Below, piece after piece: positions 1 through 7,631 of a stretch of 64,000 bases of DNA. Below the pieces are notes generated by a model. That model ran no database searches and had not been told where the DNA came from. It saw only the letters and a program-made list of their open reading frames with translations. How positions within the stretch are numbered: position 1 is the first letter of the stretch; each line of letters starts with the position of its first letter. The position numbers and the translations under genes were made by a program. Source of the DNA: CAVPEW01 sp963703565 (GTDB lineage Bacteria > Actinomycetota > Acidimicrobiia > Acidimicrobiales > VFJN01); NCBI GenBank assembly GCA_963703565.1, contig CAVPEW010000079.1:4982-68981 (forward strand), given 5' to 3'.

Positions 1-544
1 CGCCGTCGGCGAGGATGTCGACCTCGATGCCGGTCAGCAACCGGAACGGAGCGAGTCGAGAGTTGAGCCGATCGATCTCGTCGAGCTGGGCCTCCAGGCG
101 GTCGGCGCTGAGGCCGTGGGCCACCGTCAGGCGGGGTGAGTGGTCCGTGCACACCAGGTACTCGTGGCCCAACCCCATCGCGGTGCGGGCCATCACCTCG
201 ATCGACGCGCCGCCGTCGGACCAGGTGGAGTGGGTGTGGCAGTCTCCCCGCAGAGCGGCGCGCAGCGGTGCGCCGTCGCCGAGGGGCACGACGGTGTCTG
301 CCTCGAGTCGCGCCAGGTATGCGGGGACCCGGCCGGCGAGGGCGTCGGCGATCACGGTCCCGGTCGATGCTCCGATGCCCGCCAACTCCTCGAGCCGCCC
401 GGCGCGGTGCAGCTCGACGAGGCGCGCTTCACCCACCTCGCGGACCACCTCGCGGGCCCCGCTGAACGCCCGGACCTTGGCCGAGGGTGCCAGGGAGCGG
501 TCGAGGAGGTAGACGATCCGGTCGAGGGCCTCGGCGGGATCCAT
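1..544 (-). CDS. PHP-domain protein with N-terminal helix-hairpin-helix (3' end outside window)
   Basis: The reverse strand reads open from an ATG at 544 to the window edge, so only the first 181 residues are seen. Residues about 45-70 contain ELAGIGASTG, a helix-hairpin-helix pattern. It is followed by GDCHTHSTWSDGG and LVCTDHSPRLT, the first metal-binding motifs of the PHP phosphoesterase family, and by LLTGIEVDILADG. HhH plus PHP is the arrangement of the C-terminal part of bacterial family-X DNA polymerases and of stand-alone PHP proteins. The start right at the HhH region argues for a stand-alone protein rather than full PolX. A TACCGT hexamer 7 nt before the ATG suggests leaderless expression. 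The enzymatic substrate cannot be told. Confidence 0.85.
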   Translation of the reverse strand, partial: MDPAEALDRIVYLLDRSLAPSAKVRAFSGAREVVREVGEARLVELHRAGRLEELAGIGASTGTVIADALAGRVPAYLARLEADTVVPLGDGAPLRAALRGDCHTHSTWSDGGASIEVMARTAMGLGHEYLVCTDHSPRLTVAHGLSADRLEAQLDEIDRLNSRLAPFRLLTGIEVDILADG

Positions 545-551
545 CGGCGCG

Positions 552-557
552 ACGGTA
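552..557 (-). promoter_or_regulatory. Probable -10 element (TACCGT) of the PHP gene
   Basis: TACCGT lies 7 nt upstream of the ATG at 544 on the reverse strand. It fits TANNNT, the actinobacterial -10 pattern, and its spacing implies transcription starting at or next to the start codon. No clear -35 was seen. Confidence 0.4.
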
Positions 558-642
558 CCGGGGCGCGGTCGGCCCGGCTCGCAGCGTCGCCGTGGTCCGG
601 GCACCATCTTGGGGTGATCCGCCCGTCCCCACCCGCCTGCCC

Positions 643-1683
643 GTGAACGCAGGACCGCACGCGGCGCTGGCGGAGTGGGGTTGGGATCCCGGCTGGCAGG
701 CGGCGCTCGAGGCGGAAGCCGCGGCCGGGGCATCCGCGCCGCCCGTCGGGTCGGCCGGCGCCTCACCCGGGGCGGAGCCGCTTCGGCCCGCCCGCGTCGT
801 GCGCCACGACGGTGTGGCGCTCGCGGTCGTCACCGACGAGGGGGCCCGGACCCTTCAGCTGCGACGCGGCGTGTCCCCCCCGCCCGTGGTGGGCGACTGG
901 GTGGCCTGGCGCGGCTCGACCCTGCAGACCGTGCTCGGACGTCGGCGTGTGCTGCGCCGGAGGGACCCTCGCCGGGGAACCGAGCACGTCCAGGTGGCGA
1001 ACCTCGACCTGCTGGCGGTGGTGTGCGGCGCCGACCGCCCGATCCGCGCCGGGCGCCTCCAACGCTTCGCCGCGCTGGCGGCCGATGCCGAGGTCCCGGT
1101 AGCGGTCGTGCTGACCAAGCTCGACCTGGTCGGGGATCGCACCGGCCGGGCCGGTCTGGCCGCGGCGTGCGCCGACGGCGTGCCGGGAGCGTCCATCGTG
1201 CTCGCCTCGGCCCGTCACGGCGACGGGCTCGGCGAGCTGCGCGCGCTGGTGTCCGGCACCGTCGTGCTCGTGGGCGAGTCGGGTGCCGGGAAGTCGACGT
1301 TGGTGAACGCGCTCGTCGGCGAAGAGGTCGCGGCCACCGCCGCGGTGCGCGAAGGCGACGCCAAGGGGCGTCACACCACCACTGCGCGCACCGCGTTGCG
1401 CGTCCCCGGCCGGGGCGTGGTCGTCGACACGCCGGGGGTGCGGGCCGTGGGCGTCGCCGCCGACGGTGACGCGGCCTCCGACTCCTTCGCCGACCTCGAC
1501 GAGTTGGCCGGGCAGTGCCGCTTCGCCGACTGCGGCCACGACCGCGAACCCGGTTGCGGCGTCCGCGACGCGGTGGCGCGCGGCGAGGTGGCGGCCGCCC
1601 GCCGCGACGCCTGGCAGGCGCTGCGCCTCGAGGCCCGTCAGGCGGCGGGGGAGGGAGACCGGCGGCCCCGGGGCCGCCGCTGA
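643..1683 (+). CDS. rsgA: Ribosome small subunit-dependent GTPase A (RsgA)
   Basis: RsgA is a GTPase that checks late 30S subunit maturation. The 346-residue protein shows the circularly permuted motif order of the family: G4 (LTKLD) first, then the P-loop GESGAGKST, then DTPG. A C-terminal zinc motif, CRFADCGHDREPGC, follows. GTG at 643 was chosen because the family-like sequence (ALAEWGWDP) begins just after it; the frame is open further upstream but that stretch is arginine-rich and looks non-coding. The gene is divergent from the PHP gene and followed by ychF, another ribosome-associated GTPase. Confidence 0.93.
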   Translation: MNAGPHAALAEWGWDPGWQAALEAEAAAGASAPPVGSAGASPGAEPLRPARVVRHDGVALAVVTDEGARTLQLRRGVSPPPVVGDWVAWRGSTLQTVLGRRRVLRRRDPRRGTEHVQVANLDLLAVVCGADRPIRAGRLQRFAALAADAEVPVAVVLTKLDLVGDRTGRAGLAAACADGVPGASIVLASARHGDGLGELRALVSGTVVLVGESGAGKSTLVNALVGEEVAATAAVREGDAKGRHTTTARTALRVPGRGVVVDTPGVRAVGVAADGDAASDSFADLDELAGQCRFADCGHDREPGCGVRDAVARGEVAAARRDAWQALRLEARQAAGEGDRRPRGRR

Positions 1684-1729
1684 GCACGTGGTCGCCAACC
1701 GGGCAGTCGGTGCCGGGGACGGGGTCGCC

Positions 1730-1735
1730 TAGCGT
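1730..1735 (+). promoter_or_regulatory. Probable -10 element (TAGCGT) of ychF
   Basis: TAGCGT ends 8 nt before the ATG at 1744. The same hexamer recurs at a similar distance before ilvD, the PASTA kinase gene and the 5945 mini-ORF, which supports it as a promoter element for leaderless transcripts. Confidence 0.4.
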
Positions 1736-1743
1736 GGCGCTCG

Positions 1744-2821
1744 ATGGAGCGCTTCGGGTTCGTCGGGCTGCCCAACGCGGGCAAGTCCTCGCTCTACAAC
1801 GCGCTGGCGGGCGGCGGGGCGCTCGCTGCCCCCTACGCGTTCGCCACCACCGACCCCAACGTCGGCGTGGCGAAGGTGCCAGATGCCCGGCTCGACGCCC
1901 TGGCGGCCATGTCGGCGAGCCGCAACGTGGTGAACGCCGCGGTGCAGTTCGTCGACATCGGCGGGCTGGTGGAGGGGGCCAGCAAGGGCGAGGGTCTCGG
2001 CAACCGGTTCCTGGCGCACATCCGCGAGGTCGACGCGGTCGTCTTCGTGCTGCGGGCCTTCACCGACGGCGACGTGCCCGGCCCGGTCGACCCCCTCGAC
2101 GCGCTCTCGGTGGTGGAGCTCGAGCTGGTCCTGGCCGACCTGGAGGCAGTGGAGTCTCAGCTCGACAAGCGTCGCAAGGCGGCTCGCGCCGACAAGGCGC
2201 TGGCGCCCGCCGTCGAGGCCCTCGAGGACGCCGCGGGACTCCTCGCCGCCGGCACCCCGCTGTACCGGGCCGGGCTCTCCCAGGAGGTTCTCGAGCTGCT
2301 GCGACCCTGGTTCCTGCTGACCGCCCGGCCGGTCATGGCGGTGGTCAACGTCGGCGAGGACCAGCTCGACGTGGTCGACGAGGTCGTGGCCCCGGTGCGC
2401 TCCGCTCTCGGCGACGCTGGCGAGGTACTGGCCATGTGCGTGCAGCTCGAGGCCGAGGCCGCGCAGCTCGAACCCGGGGAGCGGGCAGAGCTGCTCGAGG
2501 GACTCGGCCTGGGCGAGGGGGCGCTGCCGCGCTTCGTGCGCAGCGCCTACCGCTTGTTGGGACTGCGGACCTTCTTCACAACAGGTGAGAAGGAGTCCAG
2601 AGCGTGGACGTTCTGCGCCGGCTGGAAGGCGCCCCGGTGCGCGGGGGTGATCCACTCCGACTTCGAGCGGGGTTTCATCCGGGCCGAGGTCATCGGGTGG
2701 CAGGAGCTGGTCGAGGCTCGGGTCCTGGGCCAAGGCCAGGGAGGTCGGGCGCCTGCGGGTGGAGGGCAAGAGCTACGAGCTGGCCGACGGCGACGTCGTC
2801 GAGATCCGGTTCAACGTGTAG
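1744..2821 (+). CDS. ychF: Ribosome-binding ATPase YchF (Obg family), frameshifted near its C-terminus
   Basis: YchF/OLA1 is an Obg-family ATPase that binds ribosomes. The protein has the P-loop GLPNAGKSSLYNAL, then VDIGGLVEGASKGEGLGN and LAHIRE, and the C-terminal TGS-like region with AGVIHSDFERGFIRAEV. At codon EA (2713-2718) the frame is lost by one extra base at about 2719. Reading on in the +1 frame gives GSWAKAREVGRLRVEGKSYE and DGDVVEIRFNV with a stop at 2819-2821, the normal YchF ending. In the uncorrected frame it runs on into the next gene, giving a false 471-residue fusion. A sequencing error is likely, since the downstream reading is intact. Confidence 0.93.
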
Positions 2822-2823
2822 CC

Positions 2824-3159
2824 GTGGCCTGGCTGCTGCGCGACGACGAGGTCCTCGCCAGCCTCGAGGTCGCCCGCGACCGCCGGGCCCGCCGCCGTGG
2901 CCTGCTCGGGCGCGACGGGGTCGACGGCGCTCTGTTGCTGGCAGGCACCCGTTCGGTCCACACCTTGGGGATGCGCTTCGCGCTCGACGTGGCCTGGTGC
3001 GACTCCGATCTGGTGGTCCTGCGAACGGCGACGGTGGGGCGGCATCGCCTGACGCCGCCGGTGCGCGGCGCGCGTTCGGTGCTCGAGGCCGAGGCCGGGA
3101 CCTTCTCCCGTTGGGGCCTGCGCCCCGGCGACCGCCTCGCCGTGCGCGACGGCAACTGA
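2824..3159 (+). CDS. DUF192 family protein
   Basis: A 111-residue protein starting at GTG 2824, two bases after the corrected ychF stop. It shows the DUF192 pattern: GLLGRDGVDGALLLAG, then the conserved R-S-VHTLGMRFALDVAW, then VRGARSVLEAEAGTF. DUF192 proteins are small, of unknown function, and often follow unrelated genes. In the raw sequence the frame is joined to ychF only because of the single-base shift at about 2719, so the two should be treated as separate genes. No signal peptide is present, so it is probably cytoplasmic. Confidence 0.85.
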   Translation: MAWLLRDDEVLASLEVARDRRARRRGLLGRDGVDGALLLAGTRSVHTLGMRFALDVAWCDSDLVVLRTATVGRHRLTPPVRGARSVLEAEAGTFSRWGLRPGDRLAVRDGN

Positions 3160-3170
3160 GGTCCCCCGCG

Positions 3171-4046
3171 TTGGCTGCCGACGTCGAGCGCCCCGGGCCG
3201 GACCCGCGAGCTGGCGCACTGGTGCTGGTCGGAACCCCGATCGGCAACCTCGACGACCTCTCCGGCCGGGCGGTCCGGGCCCTGGCGACCGCCGACGTGG
3301 TGTGCTGCGAGGACACTCGCCGCACCGGGCGGCTCCTGGCCCACGCCGGGATCGGTCCTCGGCCGCTCCTGGTGGTCAACGACCACACCGAGCCCGAGGC
3401 GGTCCGAAGGGTCCTCGATCGCCTCGCCACGGGGGCGGTCGTGGCGTTGGTGAGCGATGCGGGCATGCCCGCCGTGTCGGATCCCGGAGCCCTCCTCGTG
3501 TCGGCCGTGCTGGCCGCGGGTCACCCGGTGTCGGTCGTTCCAGGCCCGTCGGCCTCCCTCGCCGCTCTCGTGATCAGTGGCCTGCCGACCGGTCGCTTCG
3601 TGTTCGAGGGCTTCTTGCCCCGCCGGGGTCCGGCGCGCCGGGCACGGCTGGCTTCGCTCGCCGTGGAGGAGCGCACGGCGGTCATCTACGAAGCCCCGCA
3701 CCGGCTCGCGCGGACCCTCGGCGAGCTGGGCGAGTCCTGCGGACCGAGGCGTGAGGTGGCCGTGGCGCGCGAGCTGACCAAGCTGCACGAGGAGGTGTGG
3801 CGAGGAAGGCTCGGCGACGCCGCCGCCTGGGCGGGCGAGCGCGCACCCCGCGGGGAGATGGTGGTGATCCTCGCCGGCGCCGAGCCCGCCGAGGCCGCGG
3901 ATCCCGAAACGGTCCGCGCCGCGGTGGCCGACGAGCTCGCGGCCGGGGCGACGGCGCGCGACGCCGCCGCAGCGGTGGCCGCCGCCCTGGGCGTGTCGCG
4001 CCGTGACGCCTACAGCGAGGCGCTCAGGATCAGATCCGGCCGGTGA
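3171..4046 (+). CDS. rsmI: 16S rRNA 2'-O-ribose C1402 methyltransferase RsmI
   Basis: RsmI methylates the 2'-OH of C1402 in 16S rRNA. The SAM-binding tetrapyrrole-methylase fold is recognisable from LVGTPIGNLDDLSGRA, CCEDTRRTGRLLAHAGI, LVSDAGMPAVSDPG and VVPGPSASLAALVISGLP, followed by FEGFLPRRG and YEAPHRL. The C-terminal residues SRRDAYSEAL match the small helical domain at the end of the family. TTG 3171 is the only canonical start between the previous gene and the GTPIGN motif that gives a normal length (291 residues). The gene overlaps the convergent galT by 17 nt. Confidence 0.92.
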   Translation: MAADVERPGPDPRAGALVLVGTPIGNLDDLSGRAVRALATADVVCCEDTRRTGRLLAHAGIGPRPLLVVNDHTEPEAVRRVLDRLATGAVVALVSDAGMPAVSDPGALLVSAVLAAGHPVSVVPGPSASLAALVISGLPTGRFVFEGFLPRRGPARRARLASLAVEERTAVIYEAPHRLARTLGELGESCGPRREVAVARELTKLHEEVWRGRLGDAAAWAGERAPRGEMVVILAGAEPAEAADPETVRAAVADELAAGATARDAAAAVAAALGVSRRDAYSEALRIRSGR

Positions 4047-5004
4047 GGTGACGCGTGGCCAGCTCCGGGCCCACGATGTTGATCAGCACCCCGGTGCCCT
4101 GCTCGAAGCCCGCCACGCTGGTGACCCGCGGCAGAAGGTGGGCGTGCCAGTGGAACGGCCCGTCGTGGTGGTGGGGAGCCGTGTGGAACACCACGTTGTA
4201 GGCGATGTCGCCGACCCGCTCGCGGAGCAGGTGCGCCACGTCGCGAAGGGCTCGCCCCATTGCGGCCACGTCGAGGGGATCGCTGCCCTCGAGGTGCGCC
4301 TGGTGGTCGCGGGGAACGAGCAGCATCTCGTAGGGCGAACCGCTCCAGAAGGGGCACACGACGAGCACCCTGTCGTCGTCGAAGACCGTGCGGAACCCCG
4401 CCCGGGCCTCGGCCGCGACCGCCGTGCACAGTAGGCACGAGCCCTCGAAGCGCCTGAACCCCGCCTCCTCCTCCGCGATCTCGCCCGGCACGAAGGGGAC
4501 GCCGAGGAGCTGGCCGTGGGGGTGGTGCAGAGAAGCGCCCGCCTCGCGGCCGTGGTTGACGATCGCCTGGGTGTAACGCACGGTGGGCTGCTCGGCGTGG
4601 GCCGCCATCCGATCCCGGATGGCGGCCATCGCGAGGCCGGCGTGCTCGTCGTCCAGCTCGGCCCAACTGCCCTCGTGGTCGGGTGTGTACACCAACACGT
4701 CGTGCACGCCGCTGGCCGAGGCCTGCGTGAACACGGGCCCCAGGTTGCGCACCCGCATGGGCTCACTGCCCTCGAAGGCCGGGTACAGGTTGGGCACCAC
4801 CCGGACCCGCCAGCCGCCGGAGGGCCCGTAGCTCTCCAGCGCAGGGGGGGTTGCCTCCTCGTTGCCTGGGCAGAACGGGCAGGGTCGGTCGGACTGGGCC
4901 TCCACCGGCAGGCGTCGCTGCAGCAGGTCGCCAGGGCGGGCGGCACGCTCGACCGCGATGGTGATCCACCGGCCCGTGAGGGGGTTGAGGCGGAGCTGGC
5001 TCAA
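4030..5004 (-). CDS. galT: Galactose-1-phosphate uridylyltransferase (GalT family)
   Basis: GalT exchanges UMP between UDP-glucose and galactose-1-phosphate, within the Leloir pathway. The protein begins with LRLNPLTGRWITI, typical of the family start, has the CPFCPGNEE zinc-type cysteines, and contains the catalytic HIT-like motif as HHPHGQLLG. A second half carries FHWHAHLLPR. The best start is TTG at 5004, matching where homologues begin; an ATG at 5094 would add 30 residues and overlap the upstream methyltransferase gene. No other galactose genes are nearby, so a role in another nucleotidyl transfer is possible. Confidence 0.85.
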   Translation of the reverse strand: MSQLRLNPLTGRWITIAVERAARPGDLLQRRLPVEAQSDRPCPFCPGNEEATPPALESYGPSGGWRVRVVPNLYPAFEGSEPMRVRNLGPVFTQASASGVHDVLVYTPDHEGSWAELDDEHAGLAMAAIRDRMAAHAEQPTVRYTQAIVNHGREAGASLHHPHGQLLGVPFVPGEIAEEEAGFRRFEGSCLLCTAVAAEARAGFRTVFDDDRVLVVCPFWSGSPYEMLLVPRDHQAHLEGSDPLDVAAMGRALRDVAHLLRERVGDIAYNVVFHTAPHHHDGPFHWHAHLLPRVTSVAGFEQGTGVLINIVGPELATRHLTGRI

Positions 5005-5048
5005 CGGGACGAACCGGACGCCAGCGAAGGGATGGCCACGGGCCGACG

Positions 5049-5870
5049 TTACCGTCCGTCCCGGGGCCCGCGACGCACGGGCCGGCGCCAGCACGACACC
5101 GCTGAGGGGCTCTGCTCGTCGAAGGGTTCGCCCCGCCAGCCTCCGGAGCGCACGGGCGTCTCCAGTCCGGCGTCGGCTGCCATGGCGTCGAGCTCGGCGG
5201 GCGTCGACCAGCGCAGGACCCAGGGCCGTAGCCGAACACCCGCCTCGGTGATCTGCACGTGCTGGCCGGTCACCACCTGCTCGACGGGCTCGCTGAGGCT
5301 CACGCTGAGCACGACCTCGTCGAGGCCGATCCGGGCCACCTCGACGGACTGCTTTGCTGCCCTCGAGGCGGTCCCGGTGCCGTGCGGTCCCTCACCGTGT
5401 TCACCGCCCACCGCTTCGGCGGGCACGAAGGCCTCGACCACCAACCAGCCGCCCGGGGCCAGCAGCGCGGCGCTGCGAGCCACGCAGCTGGCCTGGGCAG
5501 CGGCCGAGGGCAGGTTGAACAAGGTGTTGAAGGCGGCCAGCACCACCGCGAAGCGGGGTGGGTCGTCCCACTCGATCGTGGCCATGTCGCCGAGGTGGGC
5601 CTGCACGGCCCCGCCGCCGGGTCGCGCCGCCAGGCGTTCGAGCATGGCAGGGGAGGCGTCGAGCCCGTGGACCTCCAGGCCGGTCTCCACCAACGGCACT
5701 GCCAGGCGGCCGCTACCCACACCCAGCTCCAGGACCGGCCCTCCGCCGGCGAGCGCCACGAGCCCCGCCACGGCCTCCACGCAGCCTTGCAGGTCGCCCA
5801 CGTTCGGGTACCAGTGGTCGTAGACGTCGGCGAAGCGCTCGCCGTACGTGCTGGCGTCGTAGCCCTCCAC
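5049..5870 (-). CDS. SAM-dependent class I methyltransferase
   Basis: A 273-residue protein starting at GTG 5870. The Rossmann-fold motif I is VLELGVGSGRLAVPL, followed by GLDASPAMLERL and the acidic motif HLGDMATIEW. Post-II residues include LLAPGGWLVVEAFVP. The N-terminus YGERFADVYDHWYPNV resembles small-molecule methyltransferases of the Methyltransf_25 type. The acceptor cannot be deduced. A CACACT hexamer lies exactly 6 nt before the GTG. The frame is open far upstream of 5870, but that part is proline/alanine-rich and lies antisense to the next gene. It ends 45 nt before galT, so the two are probably co-transcribed. Confidence 0.8.
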   Translation of the reverse strand: MEGYDASTYGERFADVYDHWYPNVGDLQGCVEAVAGLVALAGGGPVLELGVGSGRLAVPLVETGLEVHGLDASPAMLERLAARPGGGAVQAHLGDMATIEWDDPPRFAVVLAAFNTLFNLPSAAAQASCVARSAALLAPGGWLVVEAFVPAEAVGGEHGEGPHGTGTASRAAKQSVEVARIGLDEVVLSVSLSEPVEQVVTGQHVQITEAGVRLRPWVLRWSTPAELDAMAADAGLETPVRSGGWRGEPFDEQSPSAVSCWRRPVRRGPRDGR

Positions 5871-5876
5871 CGCTCC

Positions 5877-5882
5877 AGTGTG
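5877..5882 (-). promoter_or_regulatory. Probable -10 element (CACACT) of the methyltransferase gene
   Basis: CACACT on the reverse strand ends 6 nt before the GTG at 5870. The same hexamer is found before the leuB leader peptide. It fits the loose NANNNT pattern and a leaderless start. Confidence 0.3.
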
Positions 5883-5929
5883 GCCGGGGAGGGGGGCGTG
5901 GGGTCGCAGGGCCGGTCGGCCCGTTGCGG

Positions 5930-5935
5930 TAGCGT
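5930..5935 (+). promoter_or_regulatory. Probable -10 element (TAGCGT)
   Basis: TAGCGT lies 9 nt before the ATG of the mini-ORF at 5945 and divergently from the methyltransferase promoter. Identical hexamers precede ychF, ilvD and the PASTA kinase gene. Confidence 0.35.
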
Positions 5936-5944
5936 CGGGTTGCG

Positions 5945-5968
5945 ATGCGCAGGCGGTGGCCCCTATGA
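5945..5968 (+). CDS. Seven-codon upstream ORF (MRRRWPL) overlapping the next start codon
   Basis: The ATG at 5945 opens a seven-codon frame whose TGA stop overlaps the ATG of the membrane-protein gene as ATGA at 5965-5968. It sits 9 nt downstream of a TAGCGT -10 hexamer. The layout is what would be expected of a short leaderless ORF coupling translation to the following gene by re-initiation. There is no homology evidence that the peptide itself has a function; the reading rests only on position. Confidence 0.3.
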   Translation: MRRRWPL

Positions 5969-6927
5969 GCGGCCCCGGGCCTTGGGTCGTGCCGGGTGGG
6001 GATGCGCGATCGAGCGGACCGGCCACCCCGGCTGCGACGGCTCCCCAGCCGATCGCGGGACCTGCGGGCAGTTCGGTGCCGTCAGCTCCCCGGTCCCCGG
6101 CCGCGGTGCCCAGGTTGGGGCCCCGCACGCCGATGGAGGTGCTCGACGGGGCCTTCGCCCTGGTCAAGGCGACACCCGCGATGGTGGCAGCTGCGGCCGT
6201 GGCCATGGTGCCGCTGCACGTGCTCAGCACCTGGCTGGCCTCCGATGCGCTCGGCGAGGGCATCTCGTTGGATCTCTACGGTGAGGGCTCCACCAGTTCG
6301 GGTGGTTCTGGGGGCGCGGTGGGCTCGACGGTGGTGTCCCTGCTGGGTTTCTCCCTCATCACCACCTTGCTGGTCGCCGTCGCCGCCGTCGTGGTGACCG
6401 CGCCCACGGAGACGATCGAGCCGTCGGCGTCCCTCTCTTCGAACCGGGGTCCCCTGCGGGCGGTCGCCGCCTCGGGACCGGGCCTCCTGGGGGTCTGGGC
6501 ACTGGTCCACGTGGCGGAGGGACTGGCGACCGTGGCCTTCCTCGTCGGAGCCCTCGCCCCCATGACGTGGTTCTTCGTCGCGGCACCCGCTCTCGTGGTG
6601 GAAGGCATCGGTCCGGTGGCGGCCCTGCGCCGGTCGGCGCGCCTGGTCAACCGACGGTTCTGGCCCACCGTGGGGTTCGGCCTGCTGGTCGTGGTGGTGG
6701 GGTTCCTGTTCGACCAGGCCGTGGGGACCCTCTCGACGGTGGTCGCGTTGGTGCCTGCCACCGAGCGCTACACCTGGGTGCCAACCCTGGTGACCGGTGT
6801 CCTCAGCGGGATCCTGTTGTCCCCTGTCGTGGCCGCAGCCGCGACCGGCTGGTACCTCGATTTGCGGGTCCGCACCGAGGGCCTGGACCTGGCCCTCGAG
6901 GCGGACCGGCTCCTGGGTCCCCGGTGA
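5965..6927 (+). CDS. Polytopic membrane protein of unknown function
   Basis: A 320-residue protein starting at ATG 5965. The first 60 residues are rich in Pro, Gly and Ala and look disordered. The rest holds about six hydrophobic segments, including MVAAAAVAMVPLHVLSTWL, LLGFSLITTLLVAVAAVVV, LVHVAEGLATVAFLVGAL and FGLLVVVVGFLFDQ. A segment VAALRRSARLVNRRFWPTVG resembles the loop of DUF975-like or glycerophosphodiester phosphodiesterase membrane-domain proteins. It opens a run of overlapping genes (DUF4129, DUF4350, MoxR, DUF58), its stop overlapping the next GTG as GTGA. In many actinobacteria similar genes travel with MoxR/DUF58. No function is assigned. Confidence 0.75.
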   Translation: MSGPGPWVVPGGDARSSGPATPAATAPQPIAGPAGSSVPSAPRSPAAVPRLGPRTPMEVLDGAFALVKATPAMVAAAAVAMVPLHVLSTWLASDALGEGISLDLYGEGSTSSGGSGGAVGSTVVSLLGFSLITTLLVAVAAVVVTAPTETIEPSASLSSNRGPLRAVAASGPGLLGVWALVHVAEGLATVAFLVGALAPMTWFFVAAPALVVEGIGPVAALRRSARLVNRRFWPTVGFGLLVVVVGFLFDQAVGTLSTVVALVPATERYTWVPTLVTGVLSGILLSPVVAAAATGWYLDLRVRTEGLDLALEADRLLGPR

Positions 6928-7631
6928 TCGCTGTGCTCGTGGCTGTGGCGTCGTTGCCGCCGTTGGAGCACGACCCGGCCCGGGTGCGCGCCACGGCCGA
7001 CGAGATCCTCGCCTCCGGCCGGTACGACCCACCGAGCCGTTCGGTGGCCGAGCGGATCTCGGACTGGCTCGGCGACAGGCTGGCCGATCTGCTCGGGGCG
7101 TTGGGCGGTGCCGGCGGGAACCTGGTCGGCGTGGTCCTGGCATGGGCCCTGCTCGGTGTCGCCGTAGCGGTCGTCGCGTTCGTCGTGACCCGGCGAGTCC
7201 ACCTCGGCCCGGTGGCGCGGGTGGCGTCGTCGGACGCGCCGGTGATGGTGGAGGTGACCCGCACACCGTCTCAGTGGAAGGCGCTGGCGGTCGACCACGA
7301 GTCCGTCGGTCGCTGGGCCGAGGGTCTGCGCTGCCGCCACCGAGCACTCGTCGCCGAGCTGGTGGGCGCCGGGGTCATCGCCGAGCGGGCGGGACGCACC
7401 GCCGGCGAGCACGTTCGCGATGTCTCCGCCGCCCGCCCTGCGGTGGCTCCGGCCTTCGCTGCCGCGACCGAAGCCTTCGAGGCGGTCTGGTATGGCGGAG
7501 CCTCGGCCGACGCCGCTTCGGCGAGGCGGTTCGCGCAGCTCGACGCCCAGGTACTGGCCGGGCTGACGGGGCTGGCCGACAGCACGGACGGTGTCGAGGG
7601 GCTCGACGCGCGCGCGGGGGCCGCGCCGTGA
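6924..7631 (+). CDS. DUF4129 domain protein, one membrane segment
   Basis: A 235-residue protein starting at GTG 6924 and overlapping its upstream neighbour by 4 nt. An N-terminal hydrophobic stretch, VIAVLVAVASL, is followed by DPARVRATADEILASGRYDPP and a transmembrane helix around residues 70-92 (VVLAWALLGVAVAVVAFVV). The C-terminal cytoplasmic part, with WAEGLRCRHRALVAELV and EAFEAVWYGG, is characteristic of DUF4129. This domain accompanies DUF58/MoxR clusters and transglutaminase-like proteins. Its role is unknown; position suggests a membrane complex with the neighbouring MoxR ATPase and VWA-type protein. Confidence 0.85.
   Translation: MIAVLVAVASLPPLEHDPARVRATADEILASGRYDPPSRSVAERISDWLGDRLADLLGALGGAGGNLVGVVLAWALLGVAVAVVAFVVTRRVHLGPVARVASSDAPVMVEVTRTPSQWKALAVDHESVGRWAEGLRCRHRALVAELVGAGVIAERAGRTAGEHVRDVSAARPAVAPAFAAATEAFEAVWYGGASADAASARRFAQLDAQVLAGLTGLADSTDGVEGLDARAGAAP

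Noticed and set aside
1744..3159. A natural YchF-DUF192 fusion protein
   Set aside because: The other frame gives the exact normal YchF C-terminus and stop, so the fusion comes from one extra base.
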